DNA of 64,000 bases from CAWCGU01 sp963838095 (lineage in GTDB: Bacteria; Actinomycetota; Thermoleophilia; Solirubrobacterales; 70-9). The first letter of the stretch is position 1; each line of letters opens with the position of its first letter. A model generated the notes under the pieces. The model ran no database searches, was not told where the DNA came from, and was given only the letters and a program-made list of their open reading frames with translations. Below are positions 51,867 through 60,311 of the stretch, piece by piece. Made by a program: the position numbers and the translations under genes. Location: contig CAWIPO010000007.1 in the NCBI GenBank assembly GCA_963838095.1, positions 248,001 to 312,000 of the forward strand. Direction: 5' to 3'.

Positions 51867-52853
51867 CTACTCGACGTACCCGAATTCCTGCAGGTAATCG
51901 GCAGCGACGTCCTCCTCGTTCTCCCTGTCGATCTCGACGCGCGCGTTTAGCTCCTGCATGACCTCATTTGTGAGGTTCTCCCCCACCGCCTCGACGGTCG
52001 ACTCGAGGTCGGGGCCGGCTTCGGCGAGCACCTCGTCGTTGACCAGGAAGAGGATGTTCCCCGACGGGAAGATCCCCTGGTCGTCCTCCAGCAGGGTGTA
52101 CTTGTCGGGGAACGCGCTGAGTTGGCCGTCACTGGTGAACAGGATCGAGAGGTCGGCGTCCCCGCTGTCCAACACGTCGTAGCGCAAGCCGATGTCGATC
52201 GGCGTGAACTCCGAGAATTGAAGGCCGTAGACCTCCTCCAGCCCCAGCAGGCAGTCGGAACGCTGGCGACACTCGGGCGAGCCGGCCAGAACCAGATCCT
52301 CGGTCTGCCCCTCGAGGTCCGAGACGGTTTCGACACCTAGCTCCTCCGCGGTCGACGTGAGCAAGCCGAGCGAGTTCGCGTCCTCGAGTGGCGTGGGAGG
52401 AAGCGCGGTGATCCCCAGCGACTCGAACTCGGGCTGGGCCAGATCGTAGGCCTCCTGTGCGTCCGCGGGCACATCCTCCGGGGTGAGGTCGAAGAACTCG
52501 AGGAGCGCCGTCGACGCATACTCCGGGTAGGCGCTGATCTCCCCGTCCTCCAGCGCCTTGAGCGCGATCTGAGAATCGCCGAGGTTGAGCTGGGTGGAGA
52601 CGTCGTAGCCGGCCGCCGTCAGTGCTTGCGCGTAGATCTCGCCGAGGATGATCTGCTCGGCGAAGTTCTTCGAGCCGACCGTGATCGCGACCCCGTTGTT
52701 GTCCGGGTTGTCCTCGATCAGCGCAGCGTCACCGCCTCCGGTGTCACCGCCGGTAGTCGTCTCCTCGTCGTCGCCACACGCGGTGGCGCCGAGCGAAAGC
52801 GCGAATGCGGCGATCAGTGCCAGCAGGACTTTTAGGGGCAAGTGCGTGGTCAT
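51867..52853 (-). CDS. Osmoprotectant ABC transporter substrate-binding lipoprotein
   Basis: A 328-residue lipoprotein (signal ALIAAFALSLGATACGDD with lipobox Cys) of the OpuAC/ProX-like family. ITVGSKNFAEQIILGEIYAQ, SAYPEYASTALLEFF and DIGLRYDVLDSGDADLSILF are typical of glycine betaine/choline/carnitine binders of the OpuC type. It is the last gene of a four-gene operon, 68 bases after the second permease. The ligand cannot be assigned more narrowly. Confidence 0.9.
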   Translation of the reverse strand: MTTHLPLKVLLALIAAFALSLGATACGDDEETTTGGDTGGGDAALIEDNPDNNGVAITVGSKNFAEQIILGEIYAQALTAAGYDVSTQLNLGDSQIALKALEDGEISAYPEYASTALLEFFDLTPEDVPADAQEAYDLAQPEFESLGITALPPTPLEDANSLGLLTSTAEELGVETVSDLEGQTEDLVLAGSPECRQRSDCLLGLEEVYGLQFSEFTPIDIGLRYDVLDSGDADLSILFTSDGQLSAFPDKYTLLEDDQGIFPSGNILFLVNDEVLAEAGPDLESTVEAVGENLTNEVMQELNARVEIDRENEEDVAADYLQEFGYVE

Positions 52854-52921
52854 GCAGACTCCCTCTCGTGGATGCGTTCCGCGGGGTTCGCGGTCGCGCG
52901 GATCCTATTCACAACTGCCCG

Positions 52922-53695
52922 TTAGCCGCTGGATTGCGCAGCCGCGCGCTCGAGCTTCACGCCACGCGGCGTGATCAGGCGCTGGAGCCCGGCGAGCAGG
53001 AGCTCGACCGTGATCGCCAGCGTCGCGACCAGGATTGCTCCCGCGAGCACCCCCTCGTCGCCGTAGACGTTGCGGGCGAGGATGAAGTCGCCCAGCGTCA
53101 ACACCCCGGCGAGCGGCGCGATCGTCGAGGTGGCGACGATGTTCACGGCGGCCGTGCGGACGCCGCTCATGATCGTCGGCACCGCCATCGGCAGCTCCAC
53201 TCGCGAGATTACCTCCGCCTCGCTCATCCCCATCCCCCGCGCCGCATCGACCGTGCTTCGGTCGACCTGCCGGATCGCGACGAAGGTGTTGGTGAGAATC
53301 GGGGGGATCCCGAGCACGGCGAGCGCAATCGTCACGTTCAGGACGCCGGTGCCGATGAAGGCGACCATCAGCGCGATCAGCACCAGCTCCGGGACGGCCC
53401 GTCCGGCGTTGCCGATCGCGATCGCGACCAGCTCGCCCTTGCCGCGGTGACCGAAGTAGACGCCCGCGGGCAGCGCGACCGTGAGCGCCATCAGCAGCGC
53501 CAGCGCGCTGACCTCGATCGTCGTCGCGGTCAGCTCCGCGACCTGCTCGAGCCCGCCCACCTCGGTCCCGCCGGTGACCGACGGGCGCTGGTTGAAGATG
53601 AACTCGATCGCGCCCGAGAACGAGTCGCCTATGTCCGCCAGCGGCGCAGTGCCTGTCGCGAGTCCCGCGGTCACGCTGGCCTCGCTCGCTGCCAC
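52922..53695 (-). CDS. Osmoprotectant ABC transporter permease
   Basis: A 257-residue permease of the OpuCB/CD type with six predicted helices. It carries the EAA-like loop VDAARGMGMSEAEVISRVEL and GNAGRAVPELVLIALMVAFI. A longer N-terminal region with a helix (residues ~1-60) precedes the usual core. The gene overlaps the preceding permease gene by 25 bases. Confidence 0.9.
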   Translation of the reverse strand: MAASEASVTAGLATGTAPLADIGDSFSGAIEFIFNQRPSVTGGTEVGGLEQVAELTATTIEVSALALLMALTVALPAGVYFGHRGKGELVAIAIGNAGRAVPELVLIALMVAFIGTGVLNVTIALAVLGIPPILTNTFVAIRQVDRSTVDAARGMGMSEAEVISRVELPMAVPTIMSGVRTAAVNIVATSTIAPLAGVLTLGDFILARNVYGDEGVLAGAILVATLAITVELLLAGLQRLITPRGVKLERAAAQSSG

Positions 53696-54402
53696 GGCGT
53701 CAGCAGGCGCTGCGCGATGAACAGCAGAAAGTCGAACGCGACCGCGATTCCGATCGCCAGCGCGCTCGCGGTCAGCACACCCGTCTTGAAGGTGATGTTT
53801 CCGCCGCTGACGATCTCAGCGCCCAACCCGCCCCCGCCGGCGAATACCGCCAGAGTGGCGATCGCGACCGTGGACACCGTTGCGATCCGCAGCCCGGCGA
53901 CGATCTCGGGCACTGCCAGCGGCAGCTCCACCTTCCAGTACAGCTGCCGGGCGGTCATCCCCATCCCCCGGCCGGCGTCCTTTGCCGCCCCGGGCACGTT
54001 CGCGAGCCCGGTGACGATGTTGCGGTAGATGATCTGAAGGTTGTAGACGCTTAGGGCGATGATCGCCGTGTCCGTCCCGAAGCCGGTGATCGGCAGCAGC
54101 AGGAAGAAGAAGGCGAGGCTGGGGATCGTGTAGAGGATCGCGGTTGCGCCCGTGAAGATCGGGATCAGCCAGCGCTGGCCGTGCGAGAAGGCCGCCATCG
54201 CGAACGCGATCGCGAACCCGATCACCACCGACGAGGCGACCAGGACGAGGTGCTCCAGCAGGGGATCCACGTAGCGGTCGAAGTTGTCGACGACCCAGCC
54301 GGGGCAGATCTTGTTCTGCTGGATGCAGCTTGCCTCGGAGCGGTCGCGGAAGAAGTCGCTCGACTGGGCGAACGGGAGTGCCAGCGTCGCGAGGAAGCTC
54401 AT
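53671..54402 (-). CDS. Osmoprotectant ABC transporter permease
   Basis: A 243-residue permease with six predicted helices and the EAA-like loop KDAGRGMGMTARQLYWKVEL followed by PLAVPEIVAGLRIATVSTVA. The periplasmic N-terminal part has a pair of cysteines (ASCIQQNKICPGW). It overlaps the ATPase gene by four bases (ATGA). It forms a hetero-oligomeric channel with the next permease. Confidence 0.9.
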   Translation of the reverse strand: MSFLATLALPFAQSSDFFRDRSEASCIQQNKICPGWVVDNFDRYVDPLLEHLVLVASSVVIGFAIAFAMAAFSHGQRWLIPIFTGATAILYTIPSLAFFFLLLPITGFGTDTAIIALSVYNLQIIYRNIVTGLANVPGAAKDAGRGMGMTARQLYWKVELPLAVPEIVAGLRIATVSTVAIATLAVFAGGGGLGAEIVSGGNITFKTGVLTASALAIGIAVAFDFLLFIAQRLLTPWQRARPA

Positions 54403-55595
54403 GGGTCCGCCAGCGGGCGCTCGGCGGCCGGGTGCTCATCCTTGAGCGCGTCGTCGGAGTGCAGGAACTCGGAGATGATCTCGATCGACAGCACGCCCGC
54501 GATCCGGCCTCCGGCGTCGACCACGGGGGCGTACATCGTCTCGGCCTGAAGCAGGTCGGAGAGGGCGTCGCGGAGGACGTCCTCCAGGTCGAGCATGGGA
54601 TTGGCGGCCGCGGCGGGTCGTGCCGGAACGGTGTCCAGCGCCAGATCTGCCTCGGACATCCAGCCGAGCGGCCTGCGCTCGGAATCGACAACCAATGGGT
54701 GCGGAACCTCCGCCCCGGCCAGCTTCGCCCGCACCTCGCCTGTGCTCTGGCCGACGAACGCCAGCGGCGCCTCCCAGAGGTCGATGTCCGAGACTCGCAT
54801 CAGCGCCAGCCGCTTCAGCGCCCGGTCGGAGCCGACGAAGTCCTCGACGAAGCTGTTCGCGGGCGCCATCAGCAGCTCGGCGGGAGTCGCGTACTGCGCC
54901 AGCCTCCCTCCCTGCTGGAGCACGGCGATCCGGTCTCCCATCTTGATCGCCTCGTCGATGTCGTGGGTGACGAACAGGATCGTCTTCCGCACCTCCGCCT
55001 GCAGCCTGAGGAACTCGTTCTGGAGCTTCTCGCGGTTGATCGGATCGACGGCGCCGAAGGGCTCGTCCATCAGCATCAGGCCCGGGTTGGCAGCCAGCGC
55101 GCGAGCGACGCCCGCGCGCTGCTGCTGGCCACCGGAGAGCTGCGACGGGTAGCGCTCGCCCATCTCGGGGTCGAGCTGCACGAGGCCGAGCAGCTCCCGC
55201 ACCCGGGCCTCGATTTGCTCCTTCGGCCAATCGAGCAGGCGCGGGACCGTGGCCACGTTGTCGGCGATCGTGCGGTGCGGGAACAGCCCGGTCTGCTGAA
55301 TCACGTAGCCGATGTGCCGCCGCAGCTCGGCCGGGCTGCGCTGCTTCACCGAGGTGCCTCCGACCAGGATGTCGCCGTCGGTGATCTCGACCATCCGGTT
55401 CACCATCCGCATCGCGGTCGTCTTCCCACACCCGGAAGGCCCGACGAGGACGCAGATCTCGCCGGCGGGGACCTCCAGGCTCAACTCCCGCACCGCGGGC
55501 TCGTCGGCGCCGGGATATCGCTTCGTCGCCTGGACGAAGGAAACGGGGAGCGCTTCGGCGGATCCCTCGAGGCTCTCGGATGGCTCCGTGCTCAC
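54399..55595 (-). CDS. Osmoprotectant ABC transporter ATPase with CBS domains
   Basis: A 398-residue ATPase of the ProV/OpuCA type: Walker A GPSGCGKTTAMRMVNRMVE, Q-loop YVIQQTGLFPHRTIADNV, signature LSGGQQQRAGVARALAANPG, Walker B LMLMDEPFGAVDP. Residues ~265-398 hold a CBS pair (PHPLVVDSERRPLGWMSEAD, TMYAPVVDAGGRIAGVLSIE), which in OpuA senses ionic strength or nucleotides. It starts 24 bases after the WS/DGAT stop on the same strand, so read-through from that operon is possible. Confidence 0.93.
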   Translation of the reverse strand: MSTEPSESLEGSAEALPVSFVQATKRYPGADEPAVRELSLEVPAGEICVLVGPSGCGKTTAMRMVNRMVEITDGDILVGGTSVKQRSPAELRRHIGYVIQQTGLFPHRTIADNVATVPRLLDWPKEQIEARVRELLGLVQLDPEMGERYPSQLSGGQQQRAGVARALAANPGLMLMDEPFGAVDPINREKLQNEFLRLQAEVRKTILFVTHDIDEAIKMGDRIAVLQQGGRLAQYATPAELLMAPANSFVEDFVGSDRALKRLALMRVSDIDLWEAPLAFVGQSTGEVRAKLAGAEVPHPLVVDSERRPLGWMSEADLALDTVPARPAAAANPMLDLEDVLRDALSDLLQAETMYAPVVDAGGRIAGVLSIEIISEFLHSDDALKDEHPAAERPLADP

Positions 55596-55618
55596 CGGCG
55601 CCGCGATCGTACACGCGG

Positions 55619-57091
55619 CTAGAGGTCGGGCACCTCGGCGAGCTCTCGCAACTCAGCGAGGGCGTCGCCGAGGGCTTCGAGCAGTGGCCATGGGTCGTCG
55701 AGTTGTTCGCGGTCGGCGACGATTCCGAACTCGAGCTTGTCGCGGTAGCTGAACACGGTGATGTTGAGTCCGAGGCCGTCGAGCGCTCCGGAGATCGGGT
55801 ATTGGGAGCGCTGGAGGGCGCCGGCGCAGTAGAGCGGGCGTGGCGAGCCGGGGACGTTGGAGATTGCGATGTTGGCCGCCGCCTGCATCCCGCGCGTCCC
55901 CGCCAGTCGCATCGCGATTCTGGCCGCGGGCGCGAACAGCGCCGGCGGGATGAGGTCGTTGGCGTCCTCTCCCAGCGTCGCGGGCTGCGCGCGGTGGTGC
56001 TCCTTCGCCGAGCGCATGCTCTCGCTGACGCGGCGCAGCCGCCGGACTGGGTCGGCCTCGTCGGTTGGGAGCTCGGCGAGCATCGCCGAGACGCGGTTGC
56101 CGTACGTGCCGATCTGCTCCGGGGTACGAACCGACACGGGCACGAACGCGACCAGCGGTTGGTCGGGCAGCTCGCCTCGATCCGACAGCCAGCGTCGCAG
56201 CGCCGTGGCGCACATCGCCAATACGACGTCGTTGACGGTGCACCCATGTGCGTTCTTGATCGCCTTGACATCGTCGAGCGAGAGCGAGCCGAACGCGACG
56301 CGGCGGTGCCCGGAGATCCGCGCTTGGAAGCGCGTGCGTGGGGCGCTGAGATCCTGACCGTGTGGCAACCCGCGGCCGTTCCTGCCCGGGACCAACGCCT
56401 TGGCCCATCGGCCGGTGCGGGCGATGGTCTTCACGCCGGGGACGGGACGGATCGTCGGAACGGTGTCGAGGTGCGGGAGCGCTCGCGGCGCTGCACGGAG
56501 GGCGCGCAACGGGTGGCGCGACATCCCGACGAGGCCTCTCGCGAGCAGTTCGCGCTTGGCGAGGTGGCGCTCGGCGGCCGGTAAGTCGCGGACGCTGAGG
56601 TCGCGTCCGTCCGGCGTGTCGTCGAGCAGAACGCTCATCACCTCCGCGCCGGACGCGCCGTCGACTGCCGCGTGATGGAGCTTCGTGAGCAGCGCGACCC
56701 CTCCGTCCTGGAGACCGTGGATTACGTACAGCTCCCAGAGCGGGCGCGAGCGGTCGAGTGGGCGTGAAATGATCCGCGCGACCTGCTCGGCGAGCTGGCG
56801 GTCATCACCGGGCGAGGGCAGCGCGAGCTCGCGCACGTGGTAGTCGACGTCGATGGTGCGCTCGTCGACCCAGTAGGGGTGATCGATCCCGAACGGCACC
56901 TGCTCCAGCCGCCAGCGGAACGGCGTCAGCAGATGGAGACGGTCGCTGACGAGCTCTCGCACGAGCGCCACGTCGAGTTTCCGTCCGGAGATGGTCTCGG
57001 GGTCGTAGGTCGCGAGCGCGCTCACATGCCCTTGGATGCGGCCGTCCTCGAGAGCGAGGAACTGGGCGTCGAGGCTGGTCAGCTGTCTCAT
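55619..57091 (-). CDS. Wax ester synthase / diacylglycerol acyltransferase (WS/DGAT)
   Basis: A 490-residue bifunctional acyltransferase of storage-lipid synthesis. The catalytic HHxxxDG motif is KLHHAAVDGASGAEVM (about residue 130); also diagnostic are LTSLDAQFLALEDGRIQGHV at the N-terminus, NDVVLAMCATALRRWL, and NIAISNVPGSPRPLYCAGA near the C-terminus. The ATG overlaps the SDR stop (ATGA). With the flavin monooxygenase and SDR upstream it makes a lipid-modifying operon like those of mycobacteria and rhodococci. Confidence 0.93.
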   Translation of the reverse strand: MRQLTSLDAQFLALEDGRIQGHVSALATYDPETISGRKLDVALVRELVSDRLHLLTPFRWRLEQVPFGIDHPYWVDERTIDVDYHVRELALPSPGDDRQLAEQVARIISRPLDRSRPLWELYVIHGLQDGGVALLTKLHHAAVDGASGAEVMSVLLDDTPDGRDLSVRDLPAAERHLAKRELLARGLVGMSRHPLRALRAAPRALPHLDTVPTIRPVPGVKTIARTGRWAKALVPGRNGRGLPHGQDLSAPRTRFQARISGHRRVAFGSLSLDDVKAIKNAHGCTVNDVVLAMCATALRRWLSDRGELPDQPLVAFVPVSVRTPEQIGTYGNRVSAMLAELPTDEADPVRRLRRVSESMRSAKEHHRAQPATLGEDANDLIPPALFAPAARIAMRLAGTRGMQAAANIAISNVPGSPRPLYCAGALQRSQYPISGALDGLGLNITVFSYRDKLEFGIVADREQLDDPWPLLEALGDALAELRELAEVPDL

Positions 57092-57948
57092 GCCCGGGTC
57101 ATCTCCCGGGCCGCGGGCTCGACCCGGTCGGCCTCGCGCATCAGAGCCTGGAGCTTCGCCTGGCGCTCGAGCCGCCGGTCCCACAGCGGCATGATCAGCC
57201 CGTTCAGCAGAAACACCGGCACCCAGCGGCGCGGGGCGATGATCCGGGGCGCGCGACGCTCGACGCCACGGACGGTGGCGGCCGCGCAGTCCTCGGGCTC
57301 GACCGTCCTGACGAGAAGGCGCGGAAAGGACGCCAGCAAGCGCTCGCCGATCGACCCTGCGAAGCCCTCGCGCGCCAGCGGCGTGTCGATGAACCCCCAG
57401 TAGGCGACGCCCACAGAGACACCGTGATGAGCGAGCTCGACGCGCAGCGACCGGCCGAGGTGGGCGACCGCTGCCTTCGACGCGCCGTATGCGGCGCCCA
57501 ACATCCCGTTGCCGTAAGCGTACATCGAGGCGGTCACGACGACGTGCCCGCGGCGGGCGATGAGCTGGGGAAGCGCCGCGATGACCGTGCGGTGCACGCC
57601 GAGAACGTTCACCTCGATCACGCGGTCGAACAGCGCCGGGTCCATCCTGCGCACCGTGTCCACCGGTGGCCCGACGCCGGCGTTCGCGACGACCAGGTCG
57701 AGGCCGCCGAACTGCTCCACGGCTTGCTCGACGGAACGCTCCATCGCTTCGAGATCGGTGACGTCGGCGCCGACTCCGATCGCCCGGGCGCCGACCTTCT
57801 CTGCGGCGAGCTCGGCGTCGCCCGCGTCACGGTCGACGATCACGACCGATGCGCCTTTCTCGTGCAGCGACCGGGCTGTCTCCAAGCCGATACCGCGTGC
57901 GCCGCCCGTGACGAGTGCCACCTTGCCGTTCACTTCAAACCTATCCAT
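57088..57948 (-). CDS. SDR-family oxidoreductase
   Basis: A 286-residue short-chain dehydrogenase: VALVTGGARGIGLETARSLH, VIVDRDAGDAEL, LVVANAGVG, catalytic Ser in VVVTASMYAYGNG and Tyr/Lys in AAYGASKAAVAHLG. A C-terminal extension (APRIIAPRRWVPVFLLNGLI) with a hydrophobic helix suggests membrane association, as in mycobacterial SDRs next to flavin monooxygenases. Its ATG lies eight bases inside the end of the monooxygenase gene. Probably oxidises or reduces a lipid carbonyl in the same pathway. Confidence 0.9.
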   Translation of the reverse strand: MDRFEVNGKVALVTGGARGIGLETARSLHEKGASVVIVDRDAGDAELAAEKVGARAIGVGADVTDLEAMERSVEQAVEQFGGLDLVVANAGVGPPVDTVRRMDPALFDRVIEVNVLGVHRTVIAALPQLIARRGHVVVTASMYAYGNGMLGAAYGASKAAVAHLGRSLRVELAHHGVSVGVAYWGFIDTPLAREGFAGSIGERLLASFPRLLVRTVEPEDCAAATVRGVERRAPRIIAPRRWVPVFLLNGLIMPLWDRRLERQAKLQALMREADRVEPAAREMTRA

Positions 57949-59477
57949 CACGAACCGTCCTCTCACTTTCGGAGATAACCGCGCCGACGGGATGCCGGCG
58001 TGGGCCCTGCAGGATGTGGTCGGCGGGCTCGAAGCTCGCCATCAGGCGGCGGTAGCTCCACATCGAGCGGGGCCACATCACTGTCGCCTCCCCACGCTGA
58101 TCCTGGTACCAGCTCGAGCAGCCGCCGAGTGCCCACACGGTGCGCCCGCCCTCGGCGGCGGCGAACCGCATGTATTCGTCCTGCGCCTCCTCGGCCACCT
58201 CGACGGTGCTCGCGCCGTCCCGCGCCATCGTGCGCAGTGCGTCGCGCAGCCAGGCCGTTTGCGACTCGATCATGAAGATCACGCTGCCGTGGCCAAGGCC
58301 ACAGCCGACACCGGCCAGCCGGAAGTAGTTGGGGAATCCGGCGACCTCGACCGCGCGGTAGTGGCGCAGGCCGCCGCGCCACACTTCGGCGAGCGAGCGC
58401 CGCCGACGGCCGTGGATCCGCTGGGTGATCGGAGGCGCGAGAACCTCGAAGCCGGTGCCGAAGATGATCGTGTCGACCTCGTGCTCGGACCCGTCGCTCG
58501 CAATCACTGCGCGGCCGCGGACCTCGCGTACGCCTGCCGCCACGACCTCGACGTTCTCCTGCGCGAGCGCGGGGTACCAGTCGCTGGATATCAGGATCCG
58601 CTTGCAGGCGATCTCGAAGTCCGGCATCAGCTTCGCCCGCAGCTCGGGGTCGCGCACGCAGCGGCGCAGGTGCGCCCGGGCGATAGCCTGCACGATTGTG
58701 CGGACCACCCGGTTGCGGCGGATCAGCCGGTAGTGCAGGCCGTCGCGAGTGAGGAACTGGACGAGCCGCTGGAGGCGCCGGGCGCCGGGAACGCGCCGCA
58801 GCACCGTGCGCTCCAGCGCGGTGGTTGCCCGATCCATCCGCGGGACCACCCACCCGGGCGTGCGCTGAAACACGGTCACCTGCGCGGCGCGCGGCTGGAT
58901 CTCGGGAACGAACTGGATCGACGACGCGCCCGTCCCGATGACCGCGACGCGCTCGCCGCGCAGATCGTGATCGTGGTCCCAGCGGGCCGAGTGAAAGATC
59001 GTGCCCTCGAAGCTCTCCAGTCCCTCGATGTCCGGGATCTGCGGCTCCGTCAGCGGGCCGGTGGCGTCGATGAGCAGATCCGCCGTCAGCTCGCGGTCGG
59101 TCGTGGTGATCGACCAGCGCTGACGCTCGTCATCCCAGGAGGCGTCGAGCAGCTCCTGGCCGAAGGACAGCTGGGCTTCGAGGCCATGCTCGGCGGCGAC
59201 CGCGCGGATATAGCCGTGGATCTCGCGCCCGCGAGCGAAGGTGTGCTCCCACTCGGGATTCGGCGCGTACGAGAATGAGTACAGGTGTGACGGAACGTCG
59301 CAGGCGATGCCCGGATAGGTGTTGTCGCGCCACACGCCGCCAACACCAGCAGCGCGCTCCAGGATCACGAAGTCCTCGATCGCCTCACCGCTTCAGCGCG
59401 ATCCCGGCGGCCACCCCTGAGAGGCCCGCGCCAATCACCGCGGCGCGCACGTGCTGCATCTCGGTGTTCTCCGTCAT
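57941..59477 (-). CDS. Flavin-containing (Baeyer-Villiger-type) monooxygenase (one-base frameshift)
   Basis: About 511 residues after correction. The start ATG 59477 has GAGGAGGAGAG upstream and gives the FAD motif VIGAGLSGVAAGIAL. A TGA then interrupts near 59393; dropping one base gives LKREAIEDFVILERAAGVGG and the rest in one frame. Further signatures are WRDNTYPGIACDVPSHLYSF, the BVMO-type fingerprint FEGTIFHSARWDHD and VAVIGTGASSIQFVPEI for NADPH. It probably oxidises ketones or lipids. It leads the monooxygenase-SDR-WS/DGAT operon, about 88 bp behind the TGTGCCACGGCACA site. Confidence 0.9.
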
Positions 59478-59499
59478 CTCTCCTCCTCGCTCGAACATG

Positions 59500-59587
59500 T
59501 CGCCAAGGTACGCATCGAAGCCACGATTGCCCAGGGTCTCTCGCCTAGACTTCCTTCAGAGATATGTGCCACGGCACACTCCGTTCG
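59500..59587. repeat. Promoter-block direct repeat, copy A
   Basis: This 88 bp block, immediately upstream of the monooxygenase start, is about 87 percent identical by eye (some 11 differences in 89 columns) to 61793-61881. Conserved segments include TCGCCAAGGTACGC, TCGAAGCCACGA, GCCCAGGGT, GCCTAGAC and the palindrome with its flanks. Both copies stand in the same orientation relative to a minus-strand gene, so they look like a duplicated promoter region. Confidence 0.8.
59565..59578. promoter_or_regulatory. Palindromic operator TGTGCCACGGCACA
   Basis: Arms TGTGCC and GGCACA are perfect reverse complements around AC. It lies in the only intergenic gap (150 bp) upstream of the monooxygenase-SDR-WS/DGAT operon, and recurs with one base changed (TGTGCCATGGCACA) at 61858. 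A dimeric repressor or activator is the likely ligand; the adjacent PucR-type regulator is the nearest candidate. Confidence 0.65.
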
Positions 59588-59627
59588 GGCCCGGATCGAC
59601 GAACCTGTTCGCATCGGTCGACCCCGC

Positions 59628-60308
59628 TCAAGCAGGCGAGCGTCGGGGGGTCCGTGACCTCCAGATCGCGAGGGAGACGGCGAGTACCCAAGCGCCGAAG
59701 GTGAAACCGACGACCAGGGCGAACCAGCCTTGGGGAGAGAACGGACCGGTTCCCGCCTTCACCGCGAACGGACCGACGAAGCCGATCAGCGCCACAGGGA
59801 CGCCGATCCATGCCGTCCATACCGGCAACGCGTGGTGTCGGAGCGTGGCTACGGCGACGATCGCGATCCACGCGCTGAACCCGAACCCCGCGATGTTGTA
59901 CGCCAGCCAGCCGGCGTCCCATAGCGCCCGCGCCACATCGGGATCTGTGGCCGGGCGGTACGCGACGACCATGAACAGCGCGATGCCGGCACCAAAGATC
60001 CCAGCGCCGGCCACCGCGCTCGCCAACGAGGCCATCGAGAGCCAGTCGTCCTTGCCCTCAGCCCGCCTGATGATGCGATAGATCCCCGCGGCGAAGACCA
60101 TGATCACCGCCAGCCCTACGGCGAAGAGCAGGTAGCTCGTCAGCAGCTGACTGCGGTGATCCGTTGCCCACTGGACGATCTCGGCGCCGGTTGATCCTGA
60201 GTCGGGCTCATGCGCAGGGGTGAGCGCAATCGCGACGAGATAGAGCAGGGCGGCGAGCCCACCGAACACCGCGACTGCTGGGTTGCGTTTGACATCAGAC
60301 GAATCCAT
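59628..60308 (-). CDS. Multi-pass membrane protein, unknown function
   Basis: About 226 residues with six hydrophobic segments (AVFGGLAALLYLVAIALT; LTSYLLFAVGLAVIMVFAAG; VAGAGIFGAGIALFMVVAY; IAGFGFSAWIAIVAVATL; WTAWIGVPVALIGFVGPFAV; GWFALVVGFTFGAWVLAVSL). A DUF4386-like overall pattern is possible, but I do not assign a family. It begins directly after the stop of the VOC-VOC-SRPBCC gene (GTG 60311 or ATG 60308), so it belongs to that operon and shares its operator-controlled promoter. Confidence 0.75.
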   Translation of the reverse strand: MDSSDVKRNPAVAVFGGLAALLYLVAIALTPAHEPDSGSTGAEIVQWATDHRSQLLTSYLLFAVGLAVIMVFAAGIYRIIRRAEGKDDWLSMASLASAVAGAGIFGAGIALFMVVAYRPATDPDVARALWDAGWLAYNIAGFGFSAWIAIVAVATLRHHALPVWTAWIGVPVALIGFVGPFAVKAGTGPFSPQGWFALVVGFTFGAWVLAVSLAIWRSRTPRRSPA

Positions 60309-60311
60309 CAC

